Assembly (NCBI GenBank): GCA_017454075.1
Contig: JAFTDQ010000128.1
Coordinates: forward strand, 1-25,742
Direction: 5' to 3'
Length of the DNA stretch: 25,742 bases
Source of the DNA: Clostridia bacterium
GTDB lineage: Bacteria; Bacillota_A; Clostridia; Oscillospirales; CAG-272
The stretch's first letter is position 1, and each line of letters opens with the position of its first letter. Of the stretch, positions 1-8,205 are shown piece after piece. The position numbers were made by a program, and so were the translations under genes. The notes under the pieces are model-generated. The model ran no database searches and was not told the DNA's origin. It saw nothing but the letters and a program-made list of their open reading frames with translations.

Positions 1-54
1 CAGCAGGCCTGTGTGCCGCGACGCGGGCGTCGCAATCACATCACCAGCTCCACT
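1..54 (+). other. 3' end of an unidentified rightward transcript (possible structured RNA)
   Basis: These bases lead directly into a strong rightward terminator, so they are probably the end of a transcript that begins outside the window. In the third frame they read as a short peptide tail ending at TGA (54-56), so a partial coding region is possible. The stretch CTGTGTGCCGCG (9-20) resembles the late part of bacterial signal recognition particle RNA as I remember it, but the diagnostic GGAAG loop region would lie off the window. I cannot choose between the two. Confidence 0.25.
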
Positions 55-83
55 GAGAGAGACAAATGGCTCTCTCTTTTTTT
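55..83 (+). terminator. Rho-independent terminator
   Basis: A perfect 7-bp stem GAGAGAG/CTCTCTC (55-61 with 70-76) and an 8-base loop are followed by seven T (77-83). It ends the rightward transcript entering from the left edge. Confidence 0.8.
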
Positions 84-94
84 CGGTTCCGCGC

Positions 95-126
95 AGACCG
101 CGGCGGATGATCCGCCGCGGTCTTTT
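95..126 (+). terminator. second, stronger tandem terminator
   Basis: A perfect 13-bp GC-rich stem (95-107 with 111-123) with a 3-base TGA loop runs into TTTT and then GCTGTTTT. It sits 11 bases after the first terminator and backs it up. The stem would also form on the leftward strand, but no U-tract follows there. Confidence 0.75.
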
Positions 127-145
127 GCTGTTTTAAAGAAATGTT

Positions 146-430
146 ATGTGCCCTCTCCGGCTCGCTATGCTCGCCACCTCGGCGGGGTCCTCAAAGCGAA
201 CGGAGTGAGCTTTGGGGTTCACGCCTGTCCCAGAGGGCGAGGCAAGGTCTCGGCTTCCCCGTTATCGCAAGGCTTCCCCTTGAGGGGAAGCTCCGCCGAA
301 GGCGGTGATGAGGTGTAAGGAAACGCATAAGGCTTTCGCTCGGATTAAAGCGCCTGTTTCCACCTCATCCGATCGCTGCGCGCCCGCCTTCCCCTTGAGG
401 GGAAGGCTTTTTCTCGCCCACTTGGGCGGG
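146..430. repeat. dispersed-repeat-like hairpin block; no gene
   Basis: The gene-free stretch between the terminators and asnS is mostly inverted repeats. It holds CAAAGC/GCTTTG (192-197 with 210-215), GCTTCCCC-TTGA-GGGGAAGC (272-291), CCGCC-GAA-GGCGG (near 293-305) and a long-range pair GATGAGGTG/CACCTCATC (308-316 with 361-369). The long-range pair is extended by GGAAAC/GTTTCC. Then come GCCTTCCCC-TTGA-GGGGAAGGC with five T (386-412) and CGCCC-ACTT-GGGCG (415-428). The word TTCCCCTTGAGGGGAA occurs twice. Blocks of this style recur in gut Clostridia genomes (recalled, not searched). The 386-412 hairpin could also end rightward transcription. No clear leftward terminator for asnS is visible. 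Confidence 0.6.
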
Positions 431-434
431 AAAA

Positions 435-1829
435 TCAGAAATCCGCCGAGCCCGCCGTGCGCGGGAAAGACTCCACGTCGCGGATGTTTCCGATACCCGT
501 GACGTACATGATGAGTCTTTCGAAGCCGAGCCCGAAACCGGCGTGCTTGTTCCCGCCGTATTTTCTCAGATCGGTGTAGAAGGCGTAGTCCTCTTCTTTA
601 AGACCGAATTTCTTCATGCTCTCAAGCAGGACGTCGAGCTTCTCCTCGCGCTGAGAGCCGCCGACGAGCTCGCCGACGCCGGGCACGAGAAGGTCGGCCG
701 CCGCGACGGTTTTGCCGTCGTCGTTGACCTTCATATAGAACGCCTTGATATCGCGCGGCCAGTCGGTGACGAAGACCGGTCTGCCGTAAACGACCTCGGT
801 AAGATATCTCTCGTGCTCCGTCTGGAGGTCAGAGCCCCAGTCGATGGGATATTCGAACTTCACGCCGCTCTTTTTGAGGATATCGATCGCCTCGGTATAG
901 CTCACTCGGGCAAAGCTCGAGTTCACGAGATTGCCGAGTCTTTCAAGCAGCGTGGGATCGATGAATCTGTTGAAGAGATCGAGCTCGTAGGGACATTTTT
1001 CCATGATATACGACACGACTGATTTGAGCATGTCCTCGGCGAGGTCCATATCGTCGGAAAGGTCGGCGAAGGCGATCTCCGGCTCTATCATCCAGAACTC
1101 TGCGGCGTGGCGCGGAGTGTTGGAGTTTTCCGCGCGGAAGGTCGGACCGAAGGTATAGACCTTCGCAAAAGCCATCGCGTATGTCTCGACGTTGAGCTGA
1201 CCCGATACCGTGAGGTTTGTGCTCTTCCCGAAAAAGTCCTTCGAGAAATCGACGTTCCCGTTCTCGTCGCGGGGCGGATCCGAGGGATCGAGCGTCGTCA
1301 CGCGGAACATCAGGCCGGCTCCCTCGCAGTCCGAGCCGGTTATTATCGGGGTGTGGACGTAAACGAATCCGCGCTCCTGGAAAAACTTATGTATCGCGTA
1401 CGCCGCGACCGAGCGGACGCGGAAGACCGACTCGTATTTGTTCGTTCTCGGTCTTAAATGCGCGATAGTCCGCAAAAACTCGTCCGAATGGCGCTTTTTC
1501 TGAAGGGGATAATCGGGGGTCGAAGCGCCCTCGACGTTGATCTCCTCCGCCCTGAGCTCGAATTTCTGCTTTCCGTCGGGAGTGAGCGCGAGGACGCCGG
1601 TCACGGACACGGCCGCCCCGACGTTCTGCTTTGCTATCTCAGCGAAGTTTTCAAGAGAGCCCGCCTCCATGACGACCTGAAGGCAAGGGAGCATGCTCCC
1701 GTCGTTCAGATCGATGAATCCTATCGCGTTGCTGGCTCTTATCGCCCGGCACCATCCGGCCACGGTGACTTTTTTCCCGCCGAAGCTCTCCGGGCTGTCA
1801 AATATTTCCTTAATCGTTGTTCTTTTCAT
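435..1829 (-). CDS. asnS: asparaginyl-tRNA synthetase
   Basis: Charges tRNA-Asn with asparagine in the cytoplasm using ATP; a class IIb synthetase. The 464 residues match the usual bacterial length. Residues about 1-105 form the OB-fold anticodon-binding domain ([13 protein letters not shown]), followed by the catalytic core. Class II motif 2 is [15 protein letters not shown] with the ATP-contacting arginine at R232, and motif 3 is [12 protein letters not shown] with R438. It is AsnRS rather than AspRS, because the insertions and the RAENSNT motif 2 are typical of asparagine enzymes. It is the last gene of the leftward tsaE operon, and its ATG lies 20 bases inside the end of the flavin reductase gene, so translation is probably coupled. 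AAAGGA stands 10 bases upstream of the start. No obvious leftward terminator follows. Confidence 0.97.
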   Translation of the reverse strand: MKRTTIKEIFDSPESFGGKKVTVAGWCRAIRASNAIGFIDLNDGSMLPCLQVVMEAGSLENFAEIAKQNVGAAVSVTGVLALTPDGKQKFELRAEEINVEGASTPDYPLQKKRHSDEFLRTIAHLRPRTNKYESVFRVRSVAAYAIHKFFQERGFVYVHTPIITGSDCEGAGLMFRVTTLDPSDPPRDENGNVDFSKDFFGKSTNLTVSGQLNVETYAMAFAKVYTFGPTFRAENSNTPRHAAEFWMIEPEIAFADLSDDMDLAEDMLKSVVSYIMEKCPYELDLFNRFIDPTLLERLGNLVNSSFARVSYTEAIDILKKSGVKFEYPIDWGSDLQTEHERYLTEVVYGRPVFVTDWPRDIKAFYMKVNDDGKTVAAADLLVPGVGELVGGSQREEKLDVLLESMKKFGLKEEDYAFYTDLRKYGGNKHAGFGLGFERLIMYVTGIGNIRDVESFPRTAGSADF

Positions 1830-2409
1830 CTTTTCTGATTCCTTTTGATTTCTTTTTCACAGAAGAGCAGCCGAAGCTGCCGAGGCGCTTCCCGGGGCTC
1901 ATATAGTCCCCGTGCGAATATGAGATAAGGCGCGCTCTTTCGAGACGGAGCTTGCCGTTTTCATCGATCAGCCCGGGATCGAGGTCCGTCGCGATTATCT
2001 CGGCGAGGAACATATCGTGCGAGCCGAGGGGTATGACGTCCCTGACCCTGCATTCGAGAGCGAGCGGGCATCTGTCGATTATCGGGACGGAGACCGCCGA
2101 GGCGGGTTCGAACGAAAAGCCGCACTTTTCGGCTTTATTCACCTTCCTGCCGGTGAAAATCCCGCAGTAGTCTACCTTTTTGAACAGTTCGGCGGGGGCG
2201 AAATTGATGCAGAATTCGCCTTTTTCCTTTATGAGACCGTAGGAATACCGCTCAGGTCTTACCGAGATATACGTCATCGGAGGGTCGGAACATACCGTCC
2301 CCGTCCAGGCGACCGTTATTATATTGGGATTTTCGGCGTCCCCGCAGGTGACGAGCACGACGGGCACCGGGGCGGTCAGAGGACTCCCTTTCCACACGAC
2401 TCTCTTCAT
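1810..2409 (-). CDS. flavin reductase-like FMN-binding protein
   Basis: A 199-residue protein with the flavin reductase-like split-barrel fold (Flavin_Reduct family), which binds FMN and typically reduces flavin with NAD(P)H. Supporting stretches are the N-terminal strand around [28 protein letters not shown], the FMN-side [12 protein letters not shown] and the GEFCINFAP segment. The physiological partner is unknown. The in-frame reading extends about 32 codons upstream, but I start at the ATG at 2407-2409. It forms an ATGA overlap with the rpiB stop, and [11 protein letters not shown] is where the family fold begins. The last residues are lysine-rich ([12 protein letters not shown]) and overlap the start of asnS by 20 bases. 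Function beyond flavin binding is inference. Confidence 0.85.
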   Translation of the reverse strand: MKRVVWKGSPLTAPVPVVLVTCGDAENPNIITVAWTGTVCSDPPMTYISVRPERYSYGLIKEKGEFCINFAPAELFKKVDYCGIFTGRKVNKAEKCGFSFEPASAVSVPIIDRCPLALECRVRDVIPLGSHDMFLAEIIATDLDPGLIDENGKLRLERARLISYSHGDYMSPGKRLGSFGCSSVKKKSKGIRKDEKNND

Positions 2410-2855
2410 GCGTGCCCCGTCTTTTCTATGTTTTCGATCATCCCGACGCGCACGGTGTGGTGCGCGCCCATGAATCCGGTCGACAGGAACTCGTCGGTTA
2501 TGCATTTCGCGAGCCCCTCTCCGACGACCGCCGCCCCGAGAACGAGGACGTTCGCGTCGTTGTGCAGCCGGGTCATATGCGCCTGATATTCGTTTCCGCA
2601 GAGCGCCGCGCGGATGCCGTCGAACTTGTTCGCGGCGATGCTCATGCCGATACCCGTCGTGCAGAGGAGTATGCCGAAATCCGCCTCGCCTCCCGTCACG
2701 TCGCGGCAGACCTTTTCGGCGTATACCGGATAATTGACGGATTCGGGGCCGAAGGTCCCGTAGTCCTTAACGTCGTATCCCTTCCCTCTCAGATATTCGG
2801 CGATACGGTTTTTGAGAAGGTACGCTCCGTGATCGCATCCTATTGATATTTTCAT
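2406..2855 (-). CDS. rpiB: ribose 5-phosphate isomerase B
   Basis: Interconverts ribose 5-phosphate and ribulose 5-phosphate in the non-oxidative pentose phosphate pathway. The 149 residues fit the RpiB/LacAB family. The N-terminal CDHGAYLLK loop binds phosphate, the catalytic cysteine is C65 in LLCTTGIGMSIAANK, and the ring-opening histidine is H98 in HNDANVLVLG. The usual CGTGIG reads CTTGIG here, a conservative change next to the catalytic residue. The gene overlaps its neighbours by ATGA on both sides (tsaB upstream, flavin reductase downstream). Some family members isomerise allose or galactose phosphates instead, but the housekeeping context favours ribose. Confidence 0.95.
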   Translation of the reverse strand: MKISIGCDHGAYLLKNRIAEYLRGKGYDVKDYGTFGPESVNYPVYAEKVCRDVTGGEADFGILLCTTGIGMSIAANKFDGIRAALCGNEYQAHMTRLHNDANVLVLGAAVVGEGLAKCITDEFLSTGFMGAHHTVRVGMIENIEKTGHA

Positions 2856-3565
2856 GATTTCGCTTCCCTTTCGGTTTTTTTGCGCTCCGCCTGAGACGGA
2901 CGGAGATATACGGGTCGGAGTCCGTCGCCGCCCGGAAAGGTTTCGGCGCCGGATCTCAGCGCGTCAAGTGCGGCAAGCGCCACCGAGGCGCCGCTTTCGA
3001 AAATCAGTTCCGGCGGGGCAGGCAGGACGTTTTTCATTCCCCGGCAGGCCTCGAGCATTATGCCCGCGCCACCGCCGCAGACGATGACGTTCTTTCCGCC
3101 GCATTCCCTCGGGATAAGCCCGGCAAGCTCTTCCGCCGGAAGAGCCGCGTCGGGCGTCAGTCTTCTGACGGTATCCCCAGACACCCCGAAAAGCGCGCCG
3201 TAAACCTGTCCTCGCCTCGCGTCCATAACGGGGCAGACGACGGTTTCGCGCCCCGTGAAGCCGTACGCCATGCAAAGGAGCGACGAAAGCCCGATGCAGG
3301 GCGTGCTGCCGGCGAAGGCGAGCCCCTTGACGGTCGATACTCCTATCCTGACCCCGGTAAACGAGCCGGGACCGGCGGCGACCGCGTACAGGTCAATTTC
3401 ACCGCAGCTCTTTCCCGTGAGCTCCGTCAGCCCGTTTATCAGCGGTATGAGATTTTCGCTGTGAGTCAGACCTGAGTTGAGCGTCGTCGAACCGATTATC
3501 TCCCCGTCAAGAAGAAGAGCCGCCGAGCAGGTCTTTTCCGAACAGTCGATCCCGAGAATAAGCAT
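2852..3565 (-). CDS. tsaB: tRNA threonylcarbamoyladenosine biosynthesis protein TsaB
   Basis: An ASKHA-fold paralogue of TsaD that scaffolds the TsaB-TsaD-TsaE complex, which installs t6A37 on ANN-decoding tRNAs. The 237 residues start with LILGIDCSEKTCSAALL and contain GLTHSENLIPLI and the family hallmark AAGPGSFTGVRIGVSTVKGLA. As expected for TsaB, the metal-binding histidines of TsaD are absent. The tail is lysine/glutamate-rich. GGAGG lies 7 bases before the ATG. It starts immediately after the tsaE stop and overlaps rpiB by ATGA. The frequent neighbours rimI and tsaD are not in this window. Confidence 0.95.
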   Translation of the reverse strand: MLILGIDCSEKTCSAALLLDGEIIGSTTLNSGLTHSENLIPLINGLTELTGKSCGEIDLYAVAAGPGSFTGVRIGVSTVKGLAFAGSTPCIGLSSLLCMAYGFTGRETVVCPVMDARRGQVYGALFGVSGDTVRRLTPDAALPAEELAGLIPRECGGKNVIVCGGGAGIMLEACRGMKNVLPAPPELIFESGASVALAALDALRSGAETFPGGDGLRPVYLRPSQAERKKTEREAKS

Positions 3566-4033
3566 TCAGTCCTCCCCTTCGCTTACGAGCGAAGCCGTTA
3601 TCCGCCGCTCGTTTTCGTTTTCAAGTCTCGAAATATGCACCTCGATACGGCGGTCCGGGAGGGCGAACGGTATGTTTTCACACCATTCCGCCGCCATATA
3701 ACCCGAAAAATCGTAAAAGCCCGTCGAAAACAGGTCGTCGTCCGAGGTGATCCTGTACATATCGAAATGATACAGTTTCCGTCCCGGCGAGGCGTATTCG
3801 TTCACAAGGGCGTAGGTCGGGGAGCTCACGTGCGCGCCGGGTGTGATCACCCGGGCGAGTCCCGTCACAAAGGCGGTCTTGCCGGCTCCGAGGTCGCCGT
3901 ACAGGGCGACGAAGGGCGGGTTTGCCGGCACGGTCAGCAAATATCCGCCGATCCGTGCACCGAGCTCCTCCGTGTCCGACGGAGAGCGCGAGATCTCGTC
4001 GAACAGTATTTTTTTCGTTTTCGCCGTTTCCAT
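3566..4033 (-). CDS. tsaE: tRNA threonylcarbamoyladenosine biosynthesis ATPase TsaE
   Basis: The P-loop ATPase of the t6A machinery; it binds the TsaB-TsaD dimer and drives its turnover. The 155 residues match the family. Walker A is GDLGAGKT (46-53), followed by the family-typical SPTYALVNEY and the LYHFDMYRI segment. It is the first gene of the leftward operon. AAAGGA precedes the ATG, and the promoter at 4081-4109 gives a leader of about 40 bases. tsaB follows with no gap, consistent with production of the two complex partners from one message. Confidence 0.95.
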   Translation of the reverse strand: METAKTKKILFDEISRSPSDTEELGARIGGYLLTVPANPPFVALYGDLGAGKTAFVTGLARVITPGAHVSSPTYALVNEYASPGRKLYHFDMYRITSDDDLFSTGFYDFSGYMAAEWCENIPFALPDRRIEVHISRLENENERRITASLVSEGED

Positions 4034-4080
4034 CGGACTATCCTTTCCCCGCCGCTGCGGACGGATAACGTCATTTTATT

Positions 4081-4109
4081 ATTATACAACAAAGCGCCCG
4101 GTTTGTAAA
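4081..4109 (-). promoter_or_regulatory. sigma-A-type promoter of the tsaE-tsaB-rpiB-asnS operon
   Basis: On the leftward strand, TTTACA (4104-4109) is separated by exactly 17 bases from a perfect TATAAT (4081-4086). Transcription should start near 4074, about 40 bases before tsaE. The -35 and most of the spacer lie inside the terminator hairpin of the upstream operon. Confidence 0.75.
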
Positions 4110-4123
4110 GCCAAACCGGGCGC
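4087..4123 (-). terminator. Rho-independent terminator of the moxR-DUF58-transglutaminase operon
   Basis: A perfect 12-bp stem (4094-4105 with 4112-4123, GCGCCCGGTTTG and its complement) closes a 6-base loop. On the leftward strand it is followed by TTTGTTGT. It begins about 23 bases after the transglutaminase stop codon. On the rightward strand there is no U-run. Confidence 0.8.
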
Positions 4124-4146
4124 GGGAATGACCTTCCCTGCGTTTT

Positions 4147-6993
4147 TCATATGCGTTTCAGCACGTCGCGGAGCCAGAATCGTCTCCATCCGCCGATCGT
4201 CCCGCTGACGTGGGCGCGGAGCGCTATTGCGTACGACGCGACGGCGGCGCAGCCCCTTTCATCCGACTCTCCGCCGAAGGTCAGGCGCTGCATTATGAGC
4301 GTGACGTCCGGGAATCCCGCGGGGATCCCTCCGGTCGTCCTCGCTCTTTCGGCAAAATCAGAGAGCTGCTCCGAAACTCCCTGGGTGAGACCGATATATC
4401 CGAGCAGTCTGAAGATATACTCGGTGTATTCCGCCTGTTCCCTCGCTCCGTTTTTGCCCGCGCGGGAGGCCGCCGCGGAAAGCGACGATATGAATCTCTT
4501 GCGTTTCCCCTCGAGCGCGGCGGAAACGGCGACGAGCGCAAACGAAGCGGCGATGAATATGAGGGCAAACAGGGCTGCGCGCGTGAATCCGCCGCTGCGC
4601 TCTCCGCTCACGTCATCCGTTGTCACGGGCGGCTCGGTGACGCGCCCTCCCCCGTCCGTCGTGTCCTGAACGGGAGGACGGGTCTCGTCACGGCCGGTAG
4701 TGTCGTCGGGAGGCGGGGTGTCCGTCCCCGGACGGGACGGATCGTCCCGCGATATCTCGCGGCTCGCCGACGCGCCGTTTATCGACTTCGTCATCTCAAA
4801 GGTCATCCAGCCGTAGTTCCGGACGTAGATCTCGACCCATGAGTGCGCGTCGGAATCCTTTACTTCCGAGACGTATCCGCCGTCGGCGCTTTTGAAATCT
4901 TTTGCGATAAAGCCCTCGCAGTACCGCGCGGGGACGCCCATCATGCGGAGCATGAGCGCGGCGGCCGTCGCGTACTGAACGCAGTATCCGCGCCTGACGG
5001 TCGACAGGAACTGGACGAGCGCGCTTGAGGACGCGTCGTATCCGCTCGGGGAGACGTCGTATTCCGTGATCGAAGCGAGTCCTTTCGCGACTTTTGAAGC
5101 AAGATTTATCGCGTCGCCCGGGGTTTCGGGCATGCCGAAGCGCTCCGGCAGACCTAATTTTCTTATGGTATCGGAAAGGACCCTGCGCTCTTCCGGAGTC
5201 ACTCCGTTCAGCGAGGTATAATAACCCTCCGCGTGCTGATTGTACTGTCTGATATCGTCTATCCGGGAGCGTATGAGATCAAGATCCGCCCTTGACATTG
5301 TTATCAGCTTTTTGAGGATTTCGTCCTTCGTGACCGGCATGTATTCGTAATCCGGCATCTGCGGGATCTGATCCCTGAACTCCGACAGAACGGAGTCGAG
5401 AACGTCGTCCGGAACGGGAGGGAGTTCGCCCCGGGGCGTAACGTTTATCCCCGCTTTTTCGAGTTCATCACGAATCCGCAGATACGGAAGCGGATCGCTC
5501 CCCAGAACAATCCGCACGTCAAGCTCGGGCGGACCGTACATTGTCGAGAAAGCCCAGGCCACGTACTCGTCGAAATAATCGACGCAATTCCCGAAGAGAT
5601 CGGCGTCGATATACGTCCTGAAGCCCGCAGCCGCGTAATAAGGTACGCAGGACTGCATATTATATTCGCTTCCGGGCGTGATATTGCCCCTGACGGCCCC
5701 GCTTTTCAGAGTGGCGCGCGCAACTACTCCCGACAGGCTCCCGTCAACGAGCGACGGGGCGACGGGGACTGACAAACGTGTCGAAAACGCCCGGCTCGTG
5801 ACCCCGACTCTTTCGTTTATGAAGCCGAGCTTCGCCCCCCGCTCGTCGTAGGACGCTCGCGCGCCATGGACGGCGCTTCTGTCGAATCCCCATCCTCCGG
5901 CGACGTCTCCGAGCACTTCATAAAACAGATCCGTCACGGAGTCCGGGAATTTTACCCTCGTCTCGGGAACGCCGGGCGCCTGCCAGACGCCGTTTTCGCA
6001 GTAGCCGCCTATCCACGACCGCAGATAGACCGGAACGGGCGTGTCTGCTTTCACTGACAGGACGACGGTGTTTTTATAGTCTTTCCTTTCGGGCATCGCC
6101 CTGCGCTCCGAGATATCGCCGTAGACCGTGCCAGGTCCCTGTGAGGACCCGGAGCTGTCTCCCGAGACGAACCGATAGGTTATCTCTCTCATTTTGTCGA
6201 GAAAATCCGTGAAGATCGTCGCCTCGGGCGCCGGTTCCCTGATTTTCAGAGCGGGATACATCCCGGTCAGGATGATCGCCGCGGCGACGGTAAGCGCGGC
6301 AAAGCCGCCGTTTGCGGTACGTCGGAACGGCTGTTTCGTTTTTTTGTTCTTTTCCCCGCCGTTCCCGCTTTTTGACCGCGACGTGAACGAACGGTAGTAT
6401 TTGAGCGTGAGTATCCCGAGCCCGGCGGCGACGACGAGCAGAAAGCCCGTGTTGTCGTTCGGGAGATTATACATAAAGACGACGGTCAGCGGGGCCGCCG
6501 CTATGACGATAACGGGAAGGAGCCGCGGCACGGAAAAAGTGCAGCATACGAAGATCACGCTCACAAGGAGGCAGAGCACGGCCATGCCGACGGCGGGATC
6601 GCCGTCCTCGGGCAAAGAGAGACCCGAAAGCCCGGTATAACCGATACTGACAAGGCGCCCGACGCAGGCGTTCCAGAGCCCGGCGGGCCCGCGCACGAAA
6701 AGCTCGCGGAAATCGAGCATACCGTATCGTTTCAGCGCGTAATACGCGAGGACGACCTCTCCGGCGGCGACGGCGAACGACGCGGGGATGAATATCTCAA
6801 ACGCGATGAGGATCAGATATACGGCGAGGCAAGACACGGCGCAGAATACGGCCGTGAGCGCCGGGATACCGAGACCGAACGCGTCGGAAATGACGAGCCC
6901 CAGACCGAGCGCGCCGATATAGGCGACTGTCAGACGGCAGAGGGAGCCCGGGATCGACGCCGGCTCGAAGCGGGATAGTTTCCGGTCCTTCAT
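4147..6993 (-). CDS. membrane protein with transglutaminase-like domain (TgpA type)
   Basis: A 948-residue protein. The N-terminal fifth has several membrane helices. A long extracytoplasmic region follows, ending in a transglutaminase-like cysteine-protease fold with C671 in RRGYCVQYATAAALMLR and H717 in DSDAHSWVEIYV. The third catalytic position, usually Asp in GWVPFDPTP-like motifs, reads as E733 in GWMTFEMT. After a Pro/Thr/Asp-rich linker come another membrane helix (AALFALIFIAASFALVAVSAAL) and a cytoplasmic DUF4129-like tail. It belongs to the MoxR-DUF58-TgpA cluster, and the substrate of such proteins is generally unknown. A start at 7008 is possible, but I choose 6993: GGGAGG lies 7 bases upstream, and this ATG makes an ATGA overlap with the DUF58 stop. 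Confidence 0.88.
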   Translation of the reverse strand: MKDRKLSRFEPASIPGSLCRLTVAYIGALGLGLVISDAFGLGIPALTAVFCAVSCLAVYLILIAFEIFIPASFAVAAGEVVLAYYALKRYGMLDFRELFVRGPAGLWNACVGRLVSIGYTGLSGLSLPEDGDPAVGMAVLCLLVSVIFVCCTFSVPRLLPVIVIAAAPLTVVFMYNLPNDNTGFLLVVAAGLGILTLKYYRSFTSRSKSGNGGEKNKKTKQPFRRTANGGFAALTVAAAIILTGMYPALKIREPAPEATIFTDFLDKMREITYRFVSGDSSGSSQGPGTVYGDISERRAMPERKDYKNTVVLSVKADTPVPVYLRSWIGGYCENGVWQAPGVPETRVKFPDSVTDLFYEVLGDVAGGWGFDRSAVHGARASYDERGAKLGFINERVGVTSRAFSTRLSVPVAPSLVDGSLSGVVARATLKSGAVRGNITPGSEYNMQSCVPYYAAAGFRTYIDADLFGNCVDYFDEYVAWAFSTMYGPPELDVRIVLGSDPLPYLRIRDELEKAGINVTPRGELPPVPDDVLDSVLSEFRDQIPQMPDYEYMPVTKDEILKKLITMSRADLDLIRSRIDDIRQYNQHAEGYYTSLNGVTPEERRVLSDTIRKLGLPERFGMPETPGDAINLASKVAKGLASITEYDVSPSGYDASSSALVQFLSTVRRGYCVQYATAAALMLRMMGVPARYCEGFIAKDFKSADGGYVSEVKDSDAHSWVEIYVRNYGWMTFEMTKSINGASASREISRDDPSRPGTDTPPPDDTTGRDETRPPVQDTTDGGGRVTEPPVTTDDVSGERSGGFTRAALFALIFIAASFALVAVSAALEGKRKRFISSLSAAASRAGKNGAREQAEYTEYIFRLLGYIGLTQGVSEQLSDFAERARTTGGIPAGFPDVTLIMQRLTFGGESDERGCAAVASYAIALRAHVSGTIGGWRRFWLRDVLKRI

Positions 6994-8186
6994 GAGAGTT
7001 CCTCCCATGAAAACGTTTTTATATCGACCTCAGCGGCGCCTCGCCAGCCGTCGGCGACGGCGCCCTGTCCGGGACAGTAAATGACCGTCACGGGCGGGCA
7101 CGCCACGGAAAGCTCATTTACAAACGAGACCGTGCCGGGATCGCAGTTCGGCGTTATAAAAACAGTCTCGCCCTCCGGGCGCCTCCCGAAAAGGGCGTAC
7201 GGATCGTCAGACGCAAGGCACGGAGCCGCGGCGACGGCGGGCAGACATGCGTCGAGATCGTCGCGGTCGCCGACGCCGTAATCGGTAAAATCGCCGTCCG
7301 GAGTCTCGGGAAGGCGTATGGTGACCGCTCTGTCGCGCTCCGATCTGTTCAGAGCGGCGGCGACGGCGAGCTCCGTCACCCGGTCGGCAATTCTGTCGGA
7401 TTCGGAACCTTCGCGGTCCATGACGCGGAGGTCCGGTATAATGAGAGACTCCGAAGAGTTTCTGCTGCCGTATTTTTTGACAAGAAGCGTGTCGGCTTTC
7501 CCAGAGAGCTTCCAGTGTACGTTTTTGAGTTTGTCCCCGGGGCGGTACTCCGTGATCTCCTCGACCTCGTCCGAATCGTTTTCCGACAGATTCATGCCGG
7601 GGATATCCAGCCGGACGACTTCCCTCGGTTCGGGCATATCGATATCAAGCACCCTCGGGAGGACAAGAACGCTTCCCGTTCCGTCCGACCGGACGGTCAC
7701 GCGGAACATCCGGAGAAGACTTTCCGCCGACGTATAATCGAGGCGGCAGGGTCTCAGTCCCCTCAGCCCGAAACGGACCTCGGCGGACAACGTCTCTGTG
7801 CCGAAGGGTGGGAGCGGCACGCGGGCGACCGAGCTCTCCCCGCCTTCCGCCGTGTATGACAGTGAAATAAAAGGCGCCGGAAGGAACGAGCGGTTCCTCA
7901 CTCTCAGCTCGAGGTGAAAAGGGGAAAGCTTGACGACGGTCTTCCCTTCCGTCACAAAGACGGTCTTTATGAACGGCACCGTAAGAGCGAGATACAGCAG
8001 CTCGAGCGGGGGGATGAAAAGAACGGTCACGGCGAAGGAATATGAAACGGGGTTTCTGAGCGCCTGGCTGAATACAGCCGCCAGAACGACGAGAAGGACC
8101 CACACCCAGGCGTATGCCGTGGGGGTGAGTCTTACGGAGCGGACGCTCCTTTTCTTTTTTTCGTTCCTGATTTTTTCGCTTTTCAT
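6990..8186 (-). CDS. DUF58 domain protein
   Basis: A 398-residue protein, the middle gene of the MoxR-DUF58-transglutaminase cluster. After a very basic N-terminus (EKKKRSVRSVR), two adjacent hydrophobic segments (about residues 27-75) anchor it in the membrane. A beta-rich region follows, then the DUF58 signature ITEYRPGDKLKNVHWKLSGKAD and LLVKKYG. The C-terminal half resembles the von Willebrand-like part of the family but shows no clear MIDAS motif. Its molecular function is unknown; MoxR partners are thought to remodel or activate such proteins. The start has only a weak ribosome site (GGATCCCG). The stop overlaps the next gene by ATGA. Confidence 0.9.
   Translation of the reverse strand: MKSEKIRNEKKKRSVRSVRLTPTAYAWVWVLLVVLAAVFSQALRNPVSYSFAVTVLFIPPLELLYLALTVPFIKTVFVTEGKTVVKLSPFHLELRVRNRSFLPAPFISLSYTAEGGESSVARVPLPPFGTETLSAEVRFGLRGLRPCRLDYTSAESLLRMFRVTVRSDGTGSVLVLPRVLDIDMPEPREVVRLDIPGMNLSENDSDEVEEITEYRPGDKLKNVHWKLSGKADTLLVKKYGSRNSSESLIIPDLRVMDREGSESDRIADRVTELAVAAALNRSERDRAVTIRLPETPDGDFTDYGVGDRDDLDACLPAVAAAPCLASDDPYALFGRRPEGETVFITPNCDPGTVSFVNELSVACPPVTVIYCPGQGAVADGWRGAAEVDIKTFSWEELS
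7001..7006 (-). promoter_or_regulatory. ribosome-binding site deciding the transglutaminase start
   Basis: GGGAGG on the leftward strand is 7 bases before the ATG at 6991-6993. It overlaps the alternative ATG at 7006-7008, so that upstream ATG is unlikely to be used. Confidence 0.75.
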
Positions 8187-8205
8187 CGGGATCCGGCGCG
8201 GAAGA

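Noticed and set aside
1..54. CAGCTCCACT before a terminator looks like the 3' end of tmRNA
   Set aside because: No T-arm with a TTCRA-type loop and matching stem precedes it, and no CCA follows, so the resemblance is limited to a few bases.
13..502. Short rightward open frames in the repeat block
   Set aside because: They run through terminators and inverted repeats, have no ribosome sites, and encode low-complexity Arg/Pro/Gly-rich peptides.
2410..2505. Longer N-terminus for the flavin reductase
   Set aside because: The extra 32 residues are Arg/His-rich out-of-frame rpiB sequence. The ATG at 2409 gives the coupled ATGA start and the family's usual N-terminus.
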